Assembly: GCA_947483545.1 (NCBI GenBank)
Contig: CANKNP010000071.1
Span: 1 to 16,999 of the forward strand
Source: Deltaproteobacteria bacterium
GTDB lineage: Bacteria > Myxococcota > UBA796 > SXON01
Direction: 5' to 3'
Length of the DNA stretch: 16,999 nucleotides
The first letter of the stretch is position 1. Each line of letters opens with the position of its first letter. The translations under genes and the position numbers were made by a program. A model generated the notes under the pieces. The model did no database searches and was not told where the DNA came from. It saw only the letters and a program-made list of their open reading frames with translations. This document shows, piece by piece, positions 1 through 7,771 of the stretch.

Positions 1-16
1 GGGGGGGGGGGGGGGG
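1..16. repeat. Poly-G run at window edge
   Basis: Sixteen consecutive G residues open the window, and the first non-G bases are TAGAC. A pure G run at the very edge of a sequence is a common signature of low-quality read ends or a contig end, but a real homopolymer cannot be excluded. Nothing coding depends on it. Confidence 0.8.
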
Positions 17-82
17 TAGACTTCCGGTACCGCATCGCTCATCCCGAGCGGATCGGAAGCTCACCGGCAACTTCTCACCCGC

Positions 83-90
83 AAAGGGGA
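83..90 (+). promoter_or_regulatory. Ribosome binding site for the first gene
   Basis: The purine stretch AAAGGGGA ends 9 nt before the ATG at 100. It supports that start for the first gene of the three-gene operon. No convincing -35/-10 pair is visible in the short stretch upstream. Confidence 0.5.
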
Positions 91-99
91 TTCATTCTC

Positions 100-552
100 A
101 TGTCCACCTGCTCAGGCACCAAGAATTCCGTCCACGCTCTGGCGCTTCAGGGCGCCACGATCATCCTCGAACTCGCCGAAGACCAGGTCTACGCAGCCAA
201 CCAGCTCGTCGCGGGGGGCTTGTTCGACGAGTATGTGCTCACCGGCGCCGACTTCACCAACCTTGGCCCTGGCATCGTGGACATCGTGATCCACGCCGAG
301 GGTACGAACTTCACCGCCAACTTCAACTACGACGTCCGCCTCCAGTACAAGTTCAAGTATGGTGCTTGGTCCGACGTCTCGCTGCTCGGCCTGCGCACCA
401 TCGGCGACTACGTGATCGGCACTGCGTTCACCGACCGTACCAAGTTGGGTATGCAGATTCGCCTCGTGCTCCGCACCCAGTCCTCGGGCGGCACCGTGCA
501 GCGTGGAAACCTCACGATCGCGGCTGCCATCCGCATGTACAACGGGTCGTGA
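100..552 (+). CDS. Hypothetical 150-aa beta-rich protein, first gene of a three-gene operon
   Basis: I do not recognise this protein. It has no signal peptide, no membrane segment and one cysteine (Cys4). From about residue 40 onward it alternates hydrophobic and polar residues with many Gly, Thr and aromatic residues (for example FTANFNYDVRLQYKF near residues 72-86), which suggests an all-beta fold. The ATG at 100 has a purine-rich ribosome site 9 nt upstream. The stop at 550-552 is only 2 nt from the ATG of the next gene, a HExxH-containing protein, so the two are almost certainly co-transcribed. A role as a substrate, chaperone or binding partner of that protein is possible but is pure inference. 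No catalytic motif is visible. Confidence 0.75.
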   Translation: MSTCSGTKNSVHALALQGATIILELAEDQVYAANQLVAGGLFDEYVLTGADFTNLGPGIVDIVIHAEGTNFTANFNYDVRLQYKFKYGAWSDVSLLGLRTIGDYVIGTAFTDRTKLGMQIRLVLRTQSSGGTVQRGNLTIAAAIRMYNGS

Positions 553-554
553 TC

Positions 555-2837
555 ATGCGCGCCCCTGGGGATTCGTCAGGCCTTGGACGGGGCTCCGGGG
601 GCCGCGCCTTTCGGGTGACCGAGACGACGATGGACGGGAAGCGGTGTCGGGTATTGGGGTTTGGGGTCGAGGAGCGCAAGGAGGATTGGGAGGGCCAGAC
701 ACGCACGATGCAGCGGACTTGCCGAGCTCTCACGCTGGGGCGGTCTCGCCAGTTCAGCACCGCCAAGGGGCGTCTCGCGCTGCTGCAGGCCGCCAGGATG
801 ACGGGGCCGGCCGGAGCGCCCCCCCCGGGGGAGCAGCCCGGCGAGGTCGATGTGCCGGTGCCCGACACCACGGTGCCGGGGTCCAACTCGCAGGTCCATC
901 GCCCCGCGGCCTCGAGCACCTGCTATTGGTACACTTGGTACGAGGCAGACAGTGACAGGGCAGCCCGCGAGCCGGGTGCAAGCAAGACTCCTGGTATTTT
1001 CGATTCCTGCGATCCCGCCTGGACCGAGAGGAGCGCCGACTTCAGCCTGTGCCTCGCGGACGACTTCACGTTCAACGACGCGGTGAATGCCATTGTGCTT
1101 GCTCAGGGCGCCGATTGGGAATCCGCGGTCTGGTCCAGCGTCGATGGGCTCCTCGAGGGGGCTCGTCTCACCGACGCGGAGTTTGAGAGCCTCGTACCTT
1201 CTTGGCCGGAGGGCGCGGGGGAATGGAACACCTCGTGGGACCCCTCCCCGGACGGCATGAACTATCAGGCAGCATCCGACACCCCTCGCCTGGCCCTGTT
1301 GCGGGCGGCGCTGGACTTGATCGTGTGTTTTCCGAAGGGCGTCCCTGAGACGATCGAGGGCCATGAAGTTCGGAAGCACGTGGTGGACCCTATCCGCGAT
1401 GGCTGGATGGAATACCACCTTTACACGGAGGGCGGCGGGTGGACGGTTGTCCTGGACGTCCTTCGCGCCGCCCTCTCGTTGACAATGAGCGACGCCGCGG
1501 CGATGACCGACTTGTTCCGGTTTGGGATCGGGAACAAATGGGCAGTCGTCGCTGCGACGCCACTCTACGGATTTCTGCGCGACATGGAGGACGTGATCGT
1601 TCACACGGCGTTCAAAAGCCAATGGTTGGTTGCTTCGGGGTGGCAGGTGACGGGGACCCCGACGACGTTGAATGCGGTGGCGGTTGCAGCAGCCCCGAGG
1701 GGGAGCGGGCGCTTTAGCGGCACCGCCCGGGGTCCCGGACTCGGCTGTGTGATGTGTCCGGACGCCGGGGTTGTCGACCTGCGAGGCGACGCGAGCTTCA
1801 CCTTCCAGTTCTTCAACGTGAAGAGCTCGGGTGGCCATGGGGCGAACCACGGCGTGTTCACCCCCCGCGTGTGGACCAACCCGAGCCATGTCGACCGCGG
1901 GGCGGTCATGTACGATTGGTTCTTCCAGTTGGCGGTTCGCCACTTCGCTGCCTCCTTGGACACCGATCTCGAGCTTTGGATTCGAAACCGCCATGCGCTG
2001 GCGTCGAACATCTGTCTCCGTCGCGCGTCTTCGGCCGCCGCGGAGTTCGCGAATTTGTTGGTTCACGAAACCGCCCACAATCTCAACCTGTACCACTGCT
2101 ACGACCCGTTTTCAGGCAAGCCGCAACACTGCTACCAGGATGTCGCCGCCTATGCTTGGTGGGTGTACGTGCAAGCGAAGTTGGGGATCGCGCGTACCGA
2201 GCATTTCAGCGTGGCGTTCCCGGTCACGACGGCGAGTTCCAACTCTTATTGGACGATCCTGAACTCGACGGACTACGTCGACGATTACCTGCTGGGCTGG
2301 GCAATCAAGGGAGACTCCCCAGGCGCCCTGAGGGTCAAGGAGCGTGTGCTCGAGTGCAACCAAGGGGATGCGCTGACGGACGACTGGAAGGAAGCGCTGG
2401 TGCTGGGCGGGGCGACGACCGCCCTGATGCTCATGATTCCTTTCGGCGCACTGGGGCCGACCGGCATCGTACTGCAGATTTGCATCGCCAGCTTCATCGT
2501 GCAGATGCAACGTATCGTGGGCGAGAAGGTAGTCTATCGAAACCTGGAATTCGTGATTCGTCACCCACTCGTGATGGGCTCCGATGTGAGTCAATGCTGT
2601 GTGCACAGAGATGAGAACTGCCTCGACGGTGAGGATCCCGCGAGCCCGTGCTGGGAGGATGGGGTCACGGCGAAGGAAGGCTGCTGCGACGATTCGGGCG
2701 ATGGCGGGGGGGGCGGAGGGGAGCCGGGGGATGGCGGGATTCCACTCCCGCCACGCCCCTCCCCGTTCGGTCCGTTCTTTGACCCAGACGATCCGGACGA
2801 TCCCACGGTCTTGGTCGACGGTGTGGCGGTGATGTGA
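555..2837 (+). CDS. Putative zinc metalloprotease (metzincin-like HExxHxxNxxH), 760 aa
   Basis: I read the start as the ATG at 555, 2 nt after the previous stop. The open frame extends further upstream but overlaps the first gene, and ATGs at 630 and 708 are alternatives. There is no obvious signal peptide. Residues 85-110 are Pro/Gly-rich and likely a linker. At 504-514 is HETAHNLNLYH, which fits the extended metzincin zinc motif HExxHxxGxxH except that Asn511 replaces Gly. His504, His508 and His514 would bind zinc and Glu505 would be the general base. I could not identify a Met-turn. Residues 613-650 are strongly hydrophobic, enough for one or two membrane passes. The tail (680-711) is Cys-rich with two CC pairs, followed by Gly and Pro/Asp runs. 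The gene ends by overlapping the start of the next. Metalloprotease function is inferred from the motif alone; the rest matches no family I know. Confidence 0.65.
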   Translation: MRAPGDSSGLGRGSGGRAFRVTETTMDGKRCRVLGFGVEERKEDWEGQTRTMQRTCRALTLGRSRQFSTAKGRLALLQAARMTGPAGAPPPGEQPGEVDVPVPDTTVPGSNSQVHRPAASSTCYWYTWYEADSDRAAREPGASKTPGIFDSCDPAWTERSADFSLCLADDFTFNDAVNAIVLAQGADWESAVWSSVDGLLEGARLTDAEFESLVPSWPEGAGEWNTSWDPSPDGMNYQAASDTPRLALLRAALDLIVCFPKGVPETIEGHEVRKHVVDPIRDGWMEYHLYTEGGGWTVVLDVLRAALSLTMSDAAAMTDLFRFGIGNKWAVVAATPLYGFLRDMEDVIVHTAFKSQWLVASGWQVTGTPTTLNAVAVAAAPRGSGRFSGTARGPGLGCVMCPDAGVVDLRGDASFTFQFFNVKSSGGHGANHGVFTPRVWTNPSHVDRGAVMYDWFFQLAVRHFAASLDTDLELWIRNRHALASNICLRRASSAAAEFANLLVHETAHNLNLYHCYDPFSGKPQHCYQDVAAYAWWVYVQAKLGIARTEHFSVAFPVTTASSNSYWTILNSTDYVDDYLLGWAIKGDSPGALRVKERVLECNQGDALTDDWKEALVLGGATTALMLMIPFGALGPTGIVLQICIASFIVQMQRIVGEKVVYRNLEFVIRHPLVMGSDVSQCCVHRDENCLDGEDPASPCWEDGVTAKEGCCDDSGDGGGGGGEPGDGGIPLPPRPSPFGPFFDPDDPDDPTVLVDGVAVM

Positions 2838-3187
2838 TAGCTTTGCTCCTCGCTCTAGGCTGCACGCCGACGTGCCCAGACCCGGAGGACAGGTTCGATC
2901 CGAGCGCTTGGGGGTATACTCCAGACCTGATCAACCTGTATCCCGTTCCTTACGACGACGGCGGGAGGGAGGGCGATTATCTGTGCACCGATGGCGAGCA
3001 TCATTCCTACGGGAATTCCAACTATTACTATCTTGGGTGCGCTTCTGACTGGTGTACCGTGGTCGGCTATGTTTGCGTTTGGCCTGATCATTTCTGGGAG
3101 TGGTGGGACGAGGAGGGGGCCGGGCACGGACGGATTGAGAAGCTTGACGGCATTCCCCACCGAATCGAATGCGATGTCCGCGAATGA
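2834..3187 (+). CDS. Small Cys/aromatic-rich putative lipoprotein, third gene of the operon
   Basis: This 117-residue protein begins at a GTG (2834) that overlaps the TGA of the preceding gene (GTGA), so translation is probably coupled. The N-terminus MIALLLALGC looks like a very short lipoprotein signal with Cys10 as the modified residue. However, the lipobox is not ideal (Ala at -3, Leu at -2) and there is no basic n-region, so export is only a suggestion. The rest has several further Cys, and aromatic clusters such as NYYY and HFWEWW, which suggests a small disulfide-stabilised fold. Local GC is clearly lower than in the flanking genes (28 of 60 bases are G or C in 3001-3060), hinting at foreign or relaxed sequence. 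I recognise no family. Confidence 0.6.
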   Translation: MIALLLALGCTPTCPDPEDRFDPSAWGYTPDLINLYPVPYDDGGREGDYLCTDGEHHSYGNSNYYYLGCASDWCTVVGYVCVWPDHFWEWWDEEGAGHGRIEKLDGIPHRIECDVRE

Positions 3188-3210
3188 GAGCGGCTGGCCA
3201 GATCGTGGGC

Positions 3211-3228
3211 GGCGCGATGAATCGCGCC
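3211..3228. repeat. REP-like palindrome between convergent genes
   Basis: GGCGCGAT (3211-3218) and ATCGCGCC (3221-3228) form a perfect 8-bp inverted repeat with a 2-nt centre. On the minus strand the surrounding text reads TAGGGGCGCGATTCATCGCG, which resembles widely dispersed intergenic palindromes in many bacterial genomes. It lies 24 nt after the third operon gene and directly behind the stop codon of the convergent molybdenum-enzyme gene. It could act as a two-way transcription stop, but there is no T-tract. Confidence 0.6.
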
Positions 3229-3229
3229 C

Positions 3230-6085
3230 CTACGCCAGGGGTTCGACGTTTACGGCAGTTCTATGGGCGGCGTAGGCGCCCTCGCTCGCGCGAATCCCCG
3301 CCAACACCCGCTCGGGCGTGAAAGGCATCCGCCGCATCCGAACCCCCACCGCATCGAAAATGGCATTCCCAATCGCCGGGATGATCGGATGCAACGGCCC
3401 TTCGCCGGCCTCCTTCGCGCCGTAGGGCCCGCCCGGGTCGATGCTCTCGATCACGCTCGCGAAAAAGTCGGGACATTCCTTGCTGGTCGGGATGCGGTAA
3501 TCGAGCAGGTTCGGGCCGGTGTGAAGCCCGCGGGCGTCGAACGTGTGGGCCTCCATGAGCGCCTCTGCGTAGCCCATGTACACGCTGCCCTCGATCTGAC
3601 CCTCGACGAGCTGGGGGTTGAGCGCGCGACCACAGTCATGCGCCGCCCACACCCGCTCCACCCGGACGATCCCGGTCTCCTCGTCCACGGTGACCTCGGC
3701 GACGTGCGCTGTCGTCGAATACGCCGGGGACGCGCCGATCGTACCGCCCCGATAATCCCCGCCCACCTTTCGCGTGCGGTAGCCCCCCGCTGCGGAGAGG
3801 GGCGTGCCCGCCTTGGCCTCTGCGAGGATCAGCGCTTTACGCGCGGAGATCCGGCGGGTGGCATCCCCCGCGTCCAGGAGTTCTCCATAGCCAACGATGA
3901 CCTGGGCCTCCGACACTCCCCAGGAAGCGGCGACCGCCTCCGTCATTTTCTGGCGCAGCGCGCGGCCTGCCTCCTGGGCGGCGAGCCCACACATGTAGGT
4001 CACGCGGGAGCTGTAGCTGCCGAGATCCACGGGGGTGAGCTCGGTGTCGCCCGAGATCACGGTGATGTCGTCGGGCAGCACTCCCGTCTCCTCCGCGACG
4101 ATGGTGGCCAGCATGCCGTCCGAACCCTGGCCGATCTCGTTCGCCCCGCAGAACACCGTGATCTTGCCGCTGCGGTCCGCGCGCAGGAGCACGCCGGACT
4201 GGGGCATCTCGTTTGGGTAGATGGGGTAGGCGGTGCCCGAAATATACATCGAGCACGCCACGCCCAGGCCGCGTCCCCGACCTAACTGACCGCGTCGGTC
4301 CTTCCAACCCGACGCACGCTCCACAGAATCCAAGCACTGAAGCAGCGCGGTGGAGGGCAACACCAGCCCGTTGACGGTGGAATCCCCGGGTTTCATCGCG
4401 TTGCGACGGCGGATCTCCATCGGGTCGATGCCCAAGGTGTGTGCCACCTCGTCGAGCGCGCACTCAAACGCAAATCGAGGCTGCACGGATCCGTGACCAC
4501 GCTTGGGACCGCAGCAGGGCTTGTTCGTGTAGACGCGGCGCGAGCGGAAATGGTAGCTGCCAAAGGCAACCGGGCCGGTGAGCAGCTGGCCCGAATAATA
4601 GGCCGTGACCAAACCAAACGAGTGGTAGGCGCCGCCGTCGATCACGATGTCGCTCTCGACCGCCTGGATCGTGCCGTCTGCGGCGCAGCCCACGCGGAAT
4701 TGCATCGCCATCGGGTGGCGCCCGCGATGGCTGTAAAAAACCTCCTCCCGGGTGTAGAGGATTTTCACGGGCCGACCCGCCTTGCGCGAGAGCACCGCGA
4801 CGCAGAACTCGAGGTCGAAGGGCTCGGACTTCCCTCCGAACGCCCCGCCGATCGCGGGCTGGATCACGCGCACTTTCTCCTCGGGAATGCCGATGACCTT
4901 CGCCAACTCTCGGTGAAGGTAGTGTGTGACCTGGCTCGCGGACCAGACCGTGAGCTGACCATCGGGCGACCAGCTCGCCATCGCGCAGTGGGGCTCGATC
5001 GCGGCGTGGTTGGAGCCTTCGTAGTGCCAGGTCGCGTCGCTTACGGCTGCGCTGGCCGCAAAGCCTGCGGCGACGTCTCCAAACGCGAGGTCCACCTCTT
5101 TGCACACGTTCGAGGTCCAGGGCCGGCCCTTCCAGTCCCTCTCGTGAACCAGCGGCGCGCCTTCGGCCAGCGCGGCGTCGGGCTCGATCACCGCGGGGAG
5201 CACGTCGTAGTTCACGACGATCATCGCCAGCGCGCGAATTGCGGTCTCCTCGTCACACGCAGCGACCGCGGCCACGCCTTCGCCGATGTAGCGCACCTTG
5301 TCGGTGGCCAGCGCGGTCTCGTCGGGCGTCCAGGGGATCACGCAGTACGCGGTCGGGAGATCGGCGCCGGTCATCACCGCAAACACGCCGGGGAGCGCTG
5401 TGGCGGCGGCGGTGTCGATGGAGAGGATGTGCGCGTGGGGGTGCGGGGAGCGGAGGATCCGACCGTGCAGCAGCCGGGCAGGCTGCAGATCGTCGGTGTA
5501 CATCGCTTCGCCGGTGGCCTTTTGGATGCTGTCGGCCTTACGCATCCGGGCGCCGACGACCTGGAAGCCTTCGGCGGGCTGGCCGTAGCGGATGGGCACC
5601 TGCCCGTCCGTAGACATCTCGGCGATGCCGCCGCACGCGAGCCGAACCGCCTCGAAGATCTTGGTGTACCCGGTGCAACGACACAAGTTGCCCGAGAGCG
5701 CGTCGCGGATGGCGGCATCGTCGGGGTGGGGATCGCGGTTCAACAGGGCGCGGGCGGAGAGGATCATGCCGGGTTGGCAGAAGCCGCATTGGAGGGCGCC
5801 GCAAACGTCGAAGGCACGTTGGATCGGGTCAGGGCCGGCGGGGGTGGCCAGGCCCTCGATGGTGGTGATCTCCCGGCCCTCGCAAGCGTGCGCGAGCGTG
5901 AGGCAGGAGAGCACCGGCTTGCCGTCTACAAGCACCGTACAGGCGCCACAGTCGCCCTTGTCGCAGCCCTGTTTGGTGCCGGTGAGGCGGGCCTCGTAGC
6001 GGAGCGCCTCCAGCAATGTCCAGGTGTCGGAGATCGCGAGCACCACGTCGGATCCGTTGATGCGGAGCGGCAGGATCGACTTCAT
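3230..6085 (-). CDS. Single-chain molybdenum hydroxylase (xanthine dehydrogenase/aldehyde oxidoreductase family), 951 aa
   Basis: This is a periplasmic or cytosolic molybdopterin hydroxylase of the xanthine oxidase family. Residues 1-85 form a plant-type [2Fe-2S] domain (Cys41, Cys46, Cys49, Cys61). Residues 86-150 form the second, helical [2Fe-2S] domain (Cys100, Cys103, Cys135, Cys137). From about 170 onward come the molybdopterin domains: GGAFGGKSE at 413-421, a CGPKRGHG segment at 525-532, EIGQGSDG further on, and GAKEAGEG at 889-896, where Glu892 is the expected catalytic base. No FAD domain is present. The layout and length match the Desulfovibrio gigas aldehyde oxidoreductase type, which passes electrons to an outside acceptor. 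The substrate cannot be told from the sequence. No FAD subunit, XdhC or cofactor-synthesis gene lies nearby. The ATG at 6085 fits the ferredoxin-fold start. No Tat signal is seen, so a cytosolic location is more likely. Confidence 0.93.
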   Translation of the reverse strand: MKSILPLRINGSDVVLAISDTWTLLEALRYEARLTGTKQGCDKGDCGACTVLVDGKPVLSCLTLAHACEGREITTIEGLATPAGPDPIQRAFDVCGALQCGFCQPGMILSARALLNRDPHPDDAAIRDALSGNLCRCTGYTKIFEAVRLACGGIAEMSTDGQVPIRYGQPAEGFQVVGARMRKADSIQKATGEAMYTDDLQPARLLHGRILRSPHPHAHILSIDTAAATALPGVFAVMTGADLPTAYCVIPWTPDETALATDKVRYIGEGVAAVAACDEETAIRALAMIVVNYDVLPAVIEPDAALAEGAPLVHERDWKGRPWTSNVCKEVDLAFGDVAAGFAASAAVSDATWHYEGSNHAAIEPHCAMASWSPDGQLTVWSASQVTHYLHRELAKVIGIPEEKVRVIQPAIGGAFGGKSEPFDLEFCVAVLSRKAGRPVKILYTREEVFYSHRGRHPMAMQFRVGCAADGTIQAVESDIVIDGGAYHSFGLVTAYYSGQLLTGPVAFGSYHFRSRRVYTNKPCCGPKRGHGSVQPRFAFECALDEVAHTLGIDPMEIRRRNAMKPGDSTVNGLVLPSTALLQCLDSVERASGWKDRRGQLGRGRGLGVACSMYISGTAYPIYPNEMPQSGVLLRADRSGKITVFCGANEIGQGSDGMLATIVAEETGVLPDDITVISGDTELTPVDLGSYSSRVTYMCGLAAQEAGRALRQKMTEAVAASWGVSEAQVIVGYGELLDAGDATRRISARKALILAEAKAGTPLSAAGGYRTRKVGGDYRGGTIGASPAYSTTAHVAEVTVDEETGIVRVERVWAAHDCGRALNPQLVEGQIEGSVYMGYAEALMEAHTFDARGLHTGPNLLDYRIPTSKECPDFFASVIESIDPGGPYGAKEAGEGPLHPIIPAIGNAIFDAVGVRMRRMPFTPERVLAGIRASEGAYAAHRTAVNVEPLA

Positions 6086-6113
6086 GGCGCCCGGGTAACC
6101 TCCGTCCGGATTC

Positions 6114-6142
6114 TTGACCTCGCCTCGCCCCTCCGCTACGCT
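6114..6142 (+). promoter_or_regulatory. Candidate sigma-70-type promoter for the Cys-rich lipoprotein gene
   Basis: TTGACC (6114-6119) is followed after 17 nt by TACGCT (6137-6142), a reasonable housekeeping spacing. The element lies in the 120-nt gap between divergent genes and points at the lipoprotein start at 6206. The -35 is good, and the -10 matches only the TA..T frame of the consensus. A similar TACGCT occurs before the lipoprotein gene at 12306. Confidence 0.35.
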
Positions 6143-6205
6143 CCGCCCGCGGTCATCTTGGCGCGCTCACTTCTGGCTCTCCTGTTCCTAATCCTTTGAG
6201 GCTTC

Positions 6206-6661
6206 ATGAAAAACGTCCTGGTCCCTTCCTCCATCGCGCTCCTCCTTGGCCTGGCCCTCGCCTGCGGCGGGGAGACCGCCGCGCCGCCTCCGCCGACCAC
6301 CGGCGGGTCCACCGGTGTGGCTGAATGCGACGAGTACATCACCAAGATGGAGGCCTGCATCTCCTCGATGGACCCGACCACGAAGGCGCAGTACGAGGCG
6401 GCCTTCAAGTCCACCCGCGACGCGTGGACCCAGGCCGCGGCCACCCCCGCGGGCAAGGATGGCCTGAAGATGGGCTGCACCGCTGCGCTGACCAGCATGC
6501 CCCCGACCTGCGGCGGCACCGCGGCCACGCCCTCGTCGAAGCCTCCGCTCGGGGACGGTCACAACCACGGGACCGAGAACCACGAGCCCAGGAACAACCA
6601 GCCGACCAACAACGACAACGCCCGGTCGCCCTCGCTCGAGGAGCTGCGCAAGAACAAGTAG
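6206..6661 (+). CDS. Small Cys-paired lipoprotein, 151 aa
   Basis: The N-terminus has one Lys, a hydrophobic stretch (LVPSSIALLLGLALA) and Cys20, so this is most likely an outer-membrane or periplasmic lipoprotein, although Ala rather than Leu stands at -3. A Pro/Thr linker follows (23-37). The globular part (40-103) carries CDEYITKMEAC (41-51) and a later Cys91/Cys102 pair, so two disulfides in a helical bundle are likely. I have the impression of related CDxYxxxxxxC lipoproteins of unknown function in myxobacteria, but this is recollection and not a search result. The tail is Asn/His-rich and hydrophilic. GAGG at 6198-6201 supports the ATG at 6206. The stop codon touches the ATG of the metallopeptidase-like gene, so the two form an operon. 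Confidence 0.8.
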   Translation: MKNVLVPSSIALLLGLALACGGETAAPPPPTTGGSTGVAECDEYITKMEACISSMDPTTKAQYEAAFKSTRDAWTQAAATPAGKDGLKMGCTAALTSMPPTCGGTAATPSSKPPLGDGHNHGTENHEPRNNQPTNNDNARSPSLEELRKNK

Positions 6662-7771
6662 ATGCCTACCCGAGCGGCGGATCGGGGTGGTGGCCCCCAC
6701 GCCACCTTGTCGGAGGTGCCCCCGGAGGTCCAAGCCTTGGACCTCGCGTTGTTCGACGCCCACCACGCGGTGGACCCGGCGCACTTGCTGAACCCGCTGA
6801 ACGTCGCCGAAGCTCAGGCGGCGTTCTTCGGGGGGGCTGCCGAGCCGCCTTTCCGGTACGCCGACGCCGAAGCCGTCGTCGCGTGGAAGCGGGCGGTGCG
6901 AGGCCTCCCTCTGCCCAGACACCATGCATTCAGCGGGCTCCTGGACGAAGCGCTCCGCTCGTTCGAGGCCATGGCCGACGCGCTTTGGTACCGCGACGCC
7001 GAGCATTTTGAGGCCTGGGCGCGGCTGGAGCGTTGGGAGTCGGGCGATGCGACCCAGGACGAGCCTGTCCCAACCTCCGCAGTCACCGCGCCCGAACCCG
7101 CGCTGACCGCCCCCGCGATGCGTCAGGCCCTGGAGGCCGCGCTCGCCGCAAGGGGGTTGAGCCGCTGGATCGTACGTTGGGAAGAGGTGATGAGCGCCCG
7201 CATCCTGATCGAGTCCACTCGGCTGGAGGTTCGCGTGAACCCCCGCGCCACGTTTCGCGAGAGCGACGTCCGGCGCCTCATCGCGCACGAGATCGACGTT
7301 CATGTGACCCGCTCGGAGAACGGCAAGCGGCAGCCCCTGCGGATGTTCTCCACGGGGCTCCCCGGCAGCTTGCAGACCGAGGAAGGGCTGGCGGTCTACG
7401 CGGAGGAGCGCGTCGGGACCCTGAGCACGGCGGCGAGCGAGCGGCAGGCCGACATCCGGGCCGCGATCGTGAGTGCCCGCAGCCTTGGCTTTCGCGAGCT
7501 TTGGGAGCAGCTTCGCCCCGAGTTTGGAAGGAATGGCGCCTTTTCGGTCGCGCTTCGCCTCAAGCGGGGGCTCGCGAACCCCGGCGCGCCCGGCGTTTAC
7601 GCCAAGGACGCCGTGTACGGGCTCGGCTGGTTGTCCGTGCGCTCCTGGATGAAGCGAGGAGGCGCACTGTCCGACTTGTACGTGGGCAAGGTCGGATTGC
7701 ACCATCCGGTGCGCGAGTGGCTGCAGGAGGGGTTGATCGTGCCGGCGCCGGTGCCTGCGATGTGGGGGTAG
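6662..7771 (+). CDS. DUF1704 family putative metallopeptidase (MATCAP/KIAA0895-like), 369 aa
   Basis: This belongs to the DUF1704 family, annotated in bacteria as QEGLA-motif proteins and related to the eukaryotic MATCAP tubulin tyrosine carboxypeptidases. The core is clear: HEIDVH at 209-214 supplies two zinc-binding His with Glu210 as the base. QTEEGLA at 238-244 carries the third ligand region, and the segment QPLRMFSTGLPG (224-235) lies between, as is typical. Residues 1-150 are a family-specific helical region with a Pro/Ala-rich stretch near 135-151. No signal peptide is visible, so the protein is probably cytosolic. The ATG at 6662 directly follows the TAG of the lipoprotein gene, implying co-transcription, but a functional link is not known. 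The bacterial substrate is unknown. Confidence 0.85.
   Translation: MPTRAADRGGGPHATLSEVPPEVQALDLALFDAHHAVDPAHLLNPLNVAEAQAAFFGGAAEPPFRYADAEAVVAWKRAVRGLPLPRHHAFSGLLDEALRSFEAMADALWYRDAEHFEAWARLERWESGDATQDEPVPTSAVTAPEPALTAPAMRQALEAALAARGLSRWIVRWEEVMSARILIESTRLEVRVNPRATFRESDVRRLIAHEIDVHVTRSENGKRQPLRMFSTGLPGSLQTEEGLAVYAEERVGTLSTAASERQADIRAAIVSARSLGFRELWEQLRPEFGRNGAFSVALRLKRGLANPGAPGVYAKDAVYGLGWLSVRSWMKRGGALSDLYVGKVGLHHPVREWLQEGLIVPAPVPAMWG

Noticed and set aside
576..2096. Long minus-strand open frame opposite the HExxH gene
   Set aside because: Its protein is Arg/Pro/Gly-rich with no recognisable domain and lies fully antisense to a gene that fits the operon. Long antisense frames are expected at this GC.
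3263..4285. 340-codon plus-strand open frame
   Set aside because: It is also antisense to the molybdenum enzyme, His/Arg-rich and without a domain.
4439..6199. 586-codon plus-strand open frame
   Set aside because: It is antisense to the molybdenum enzyme, whose cluster ligands and cofactor motifs are unambiguous on the other strand.
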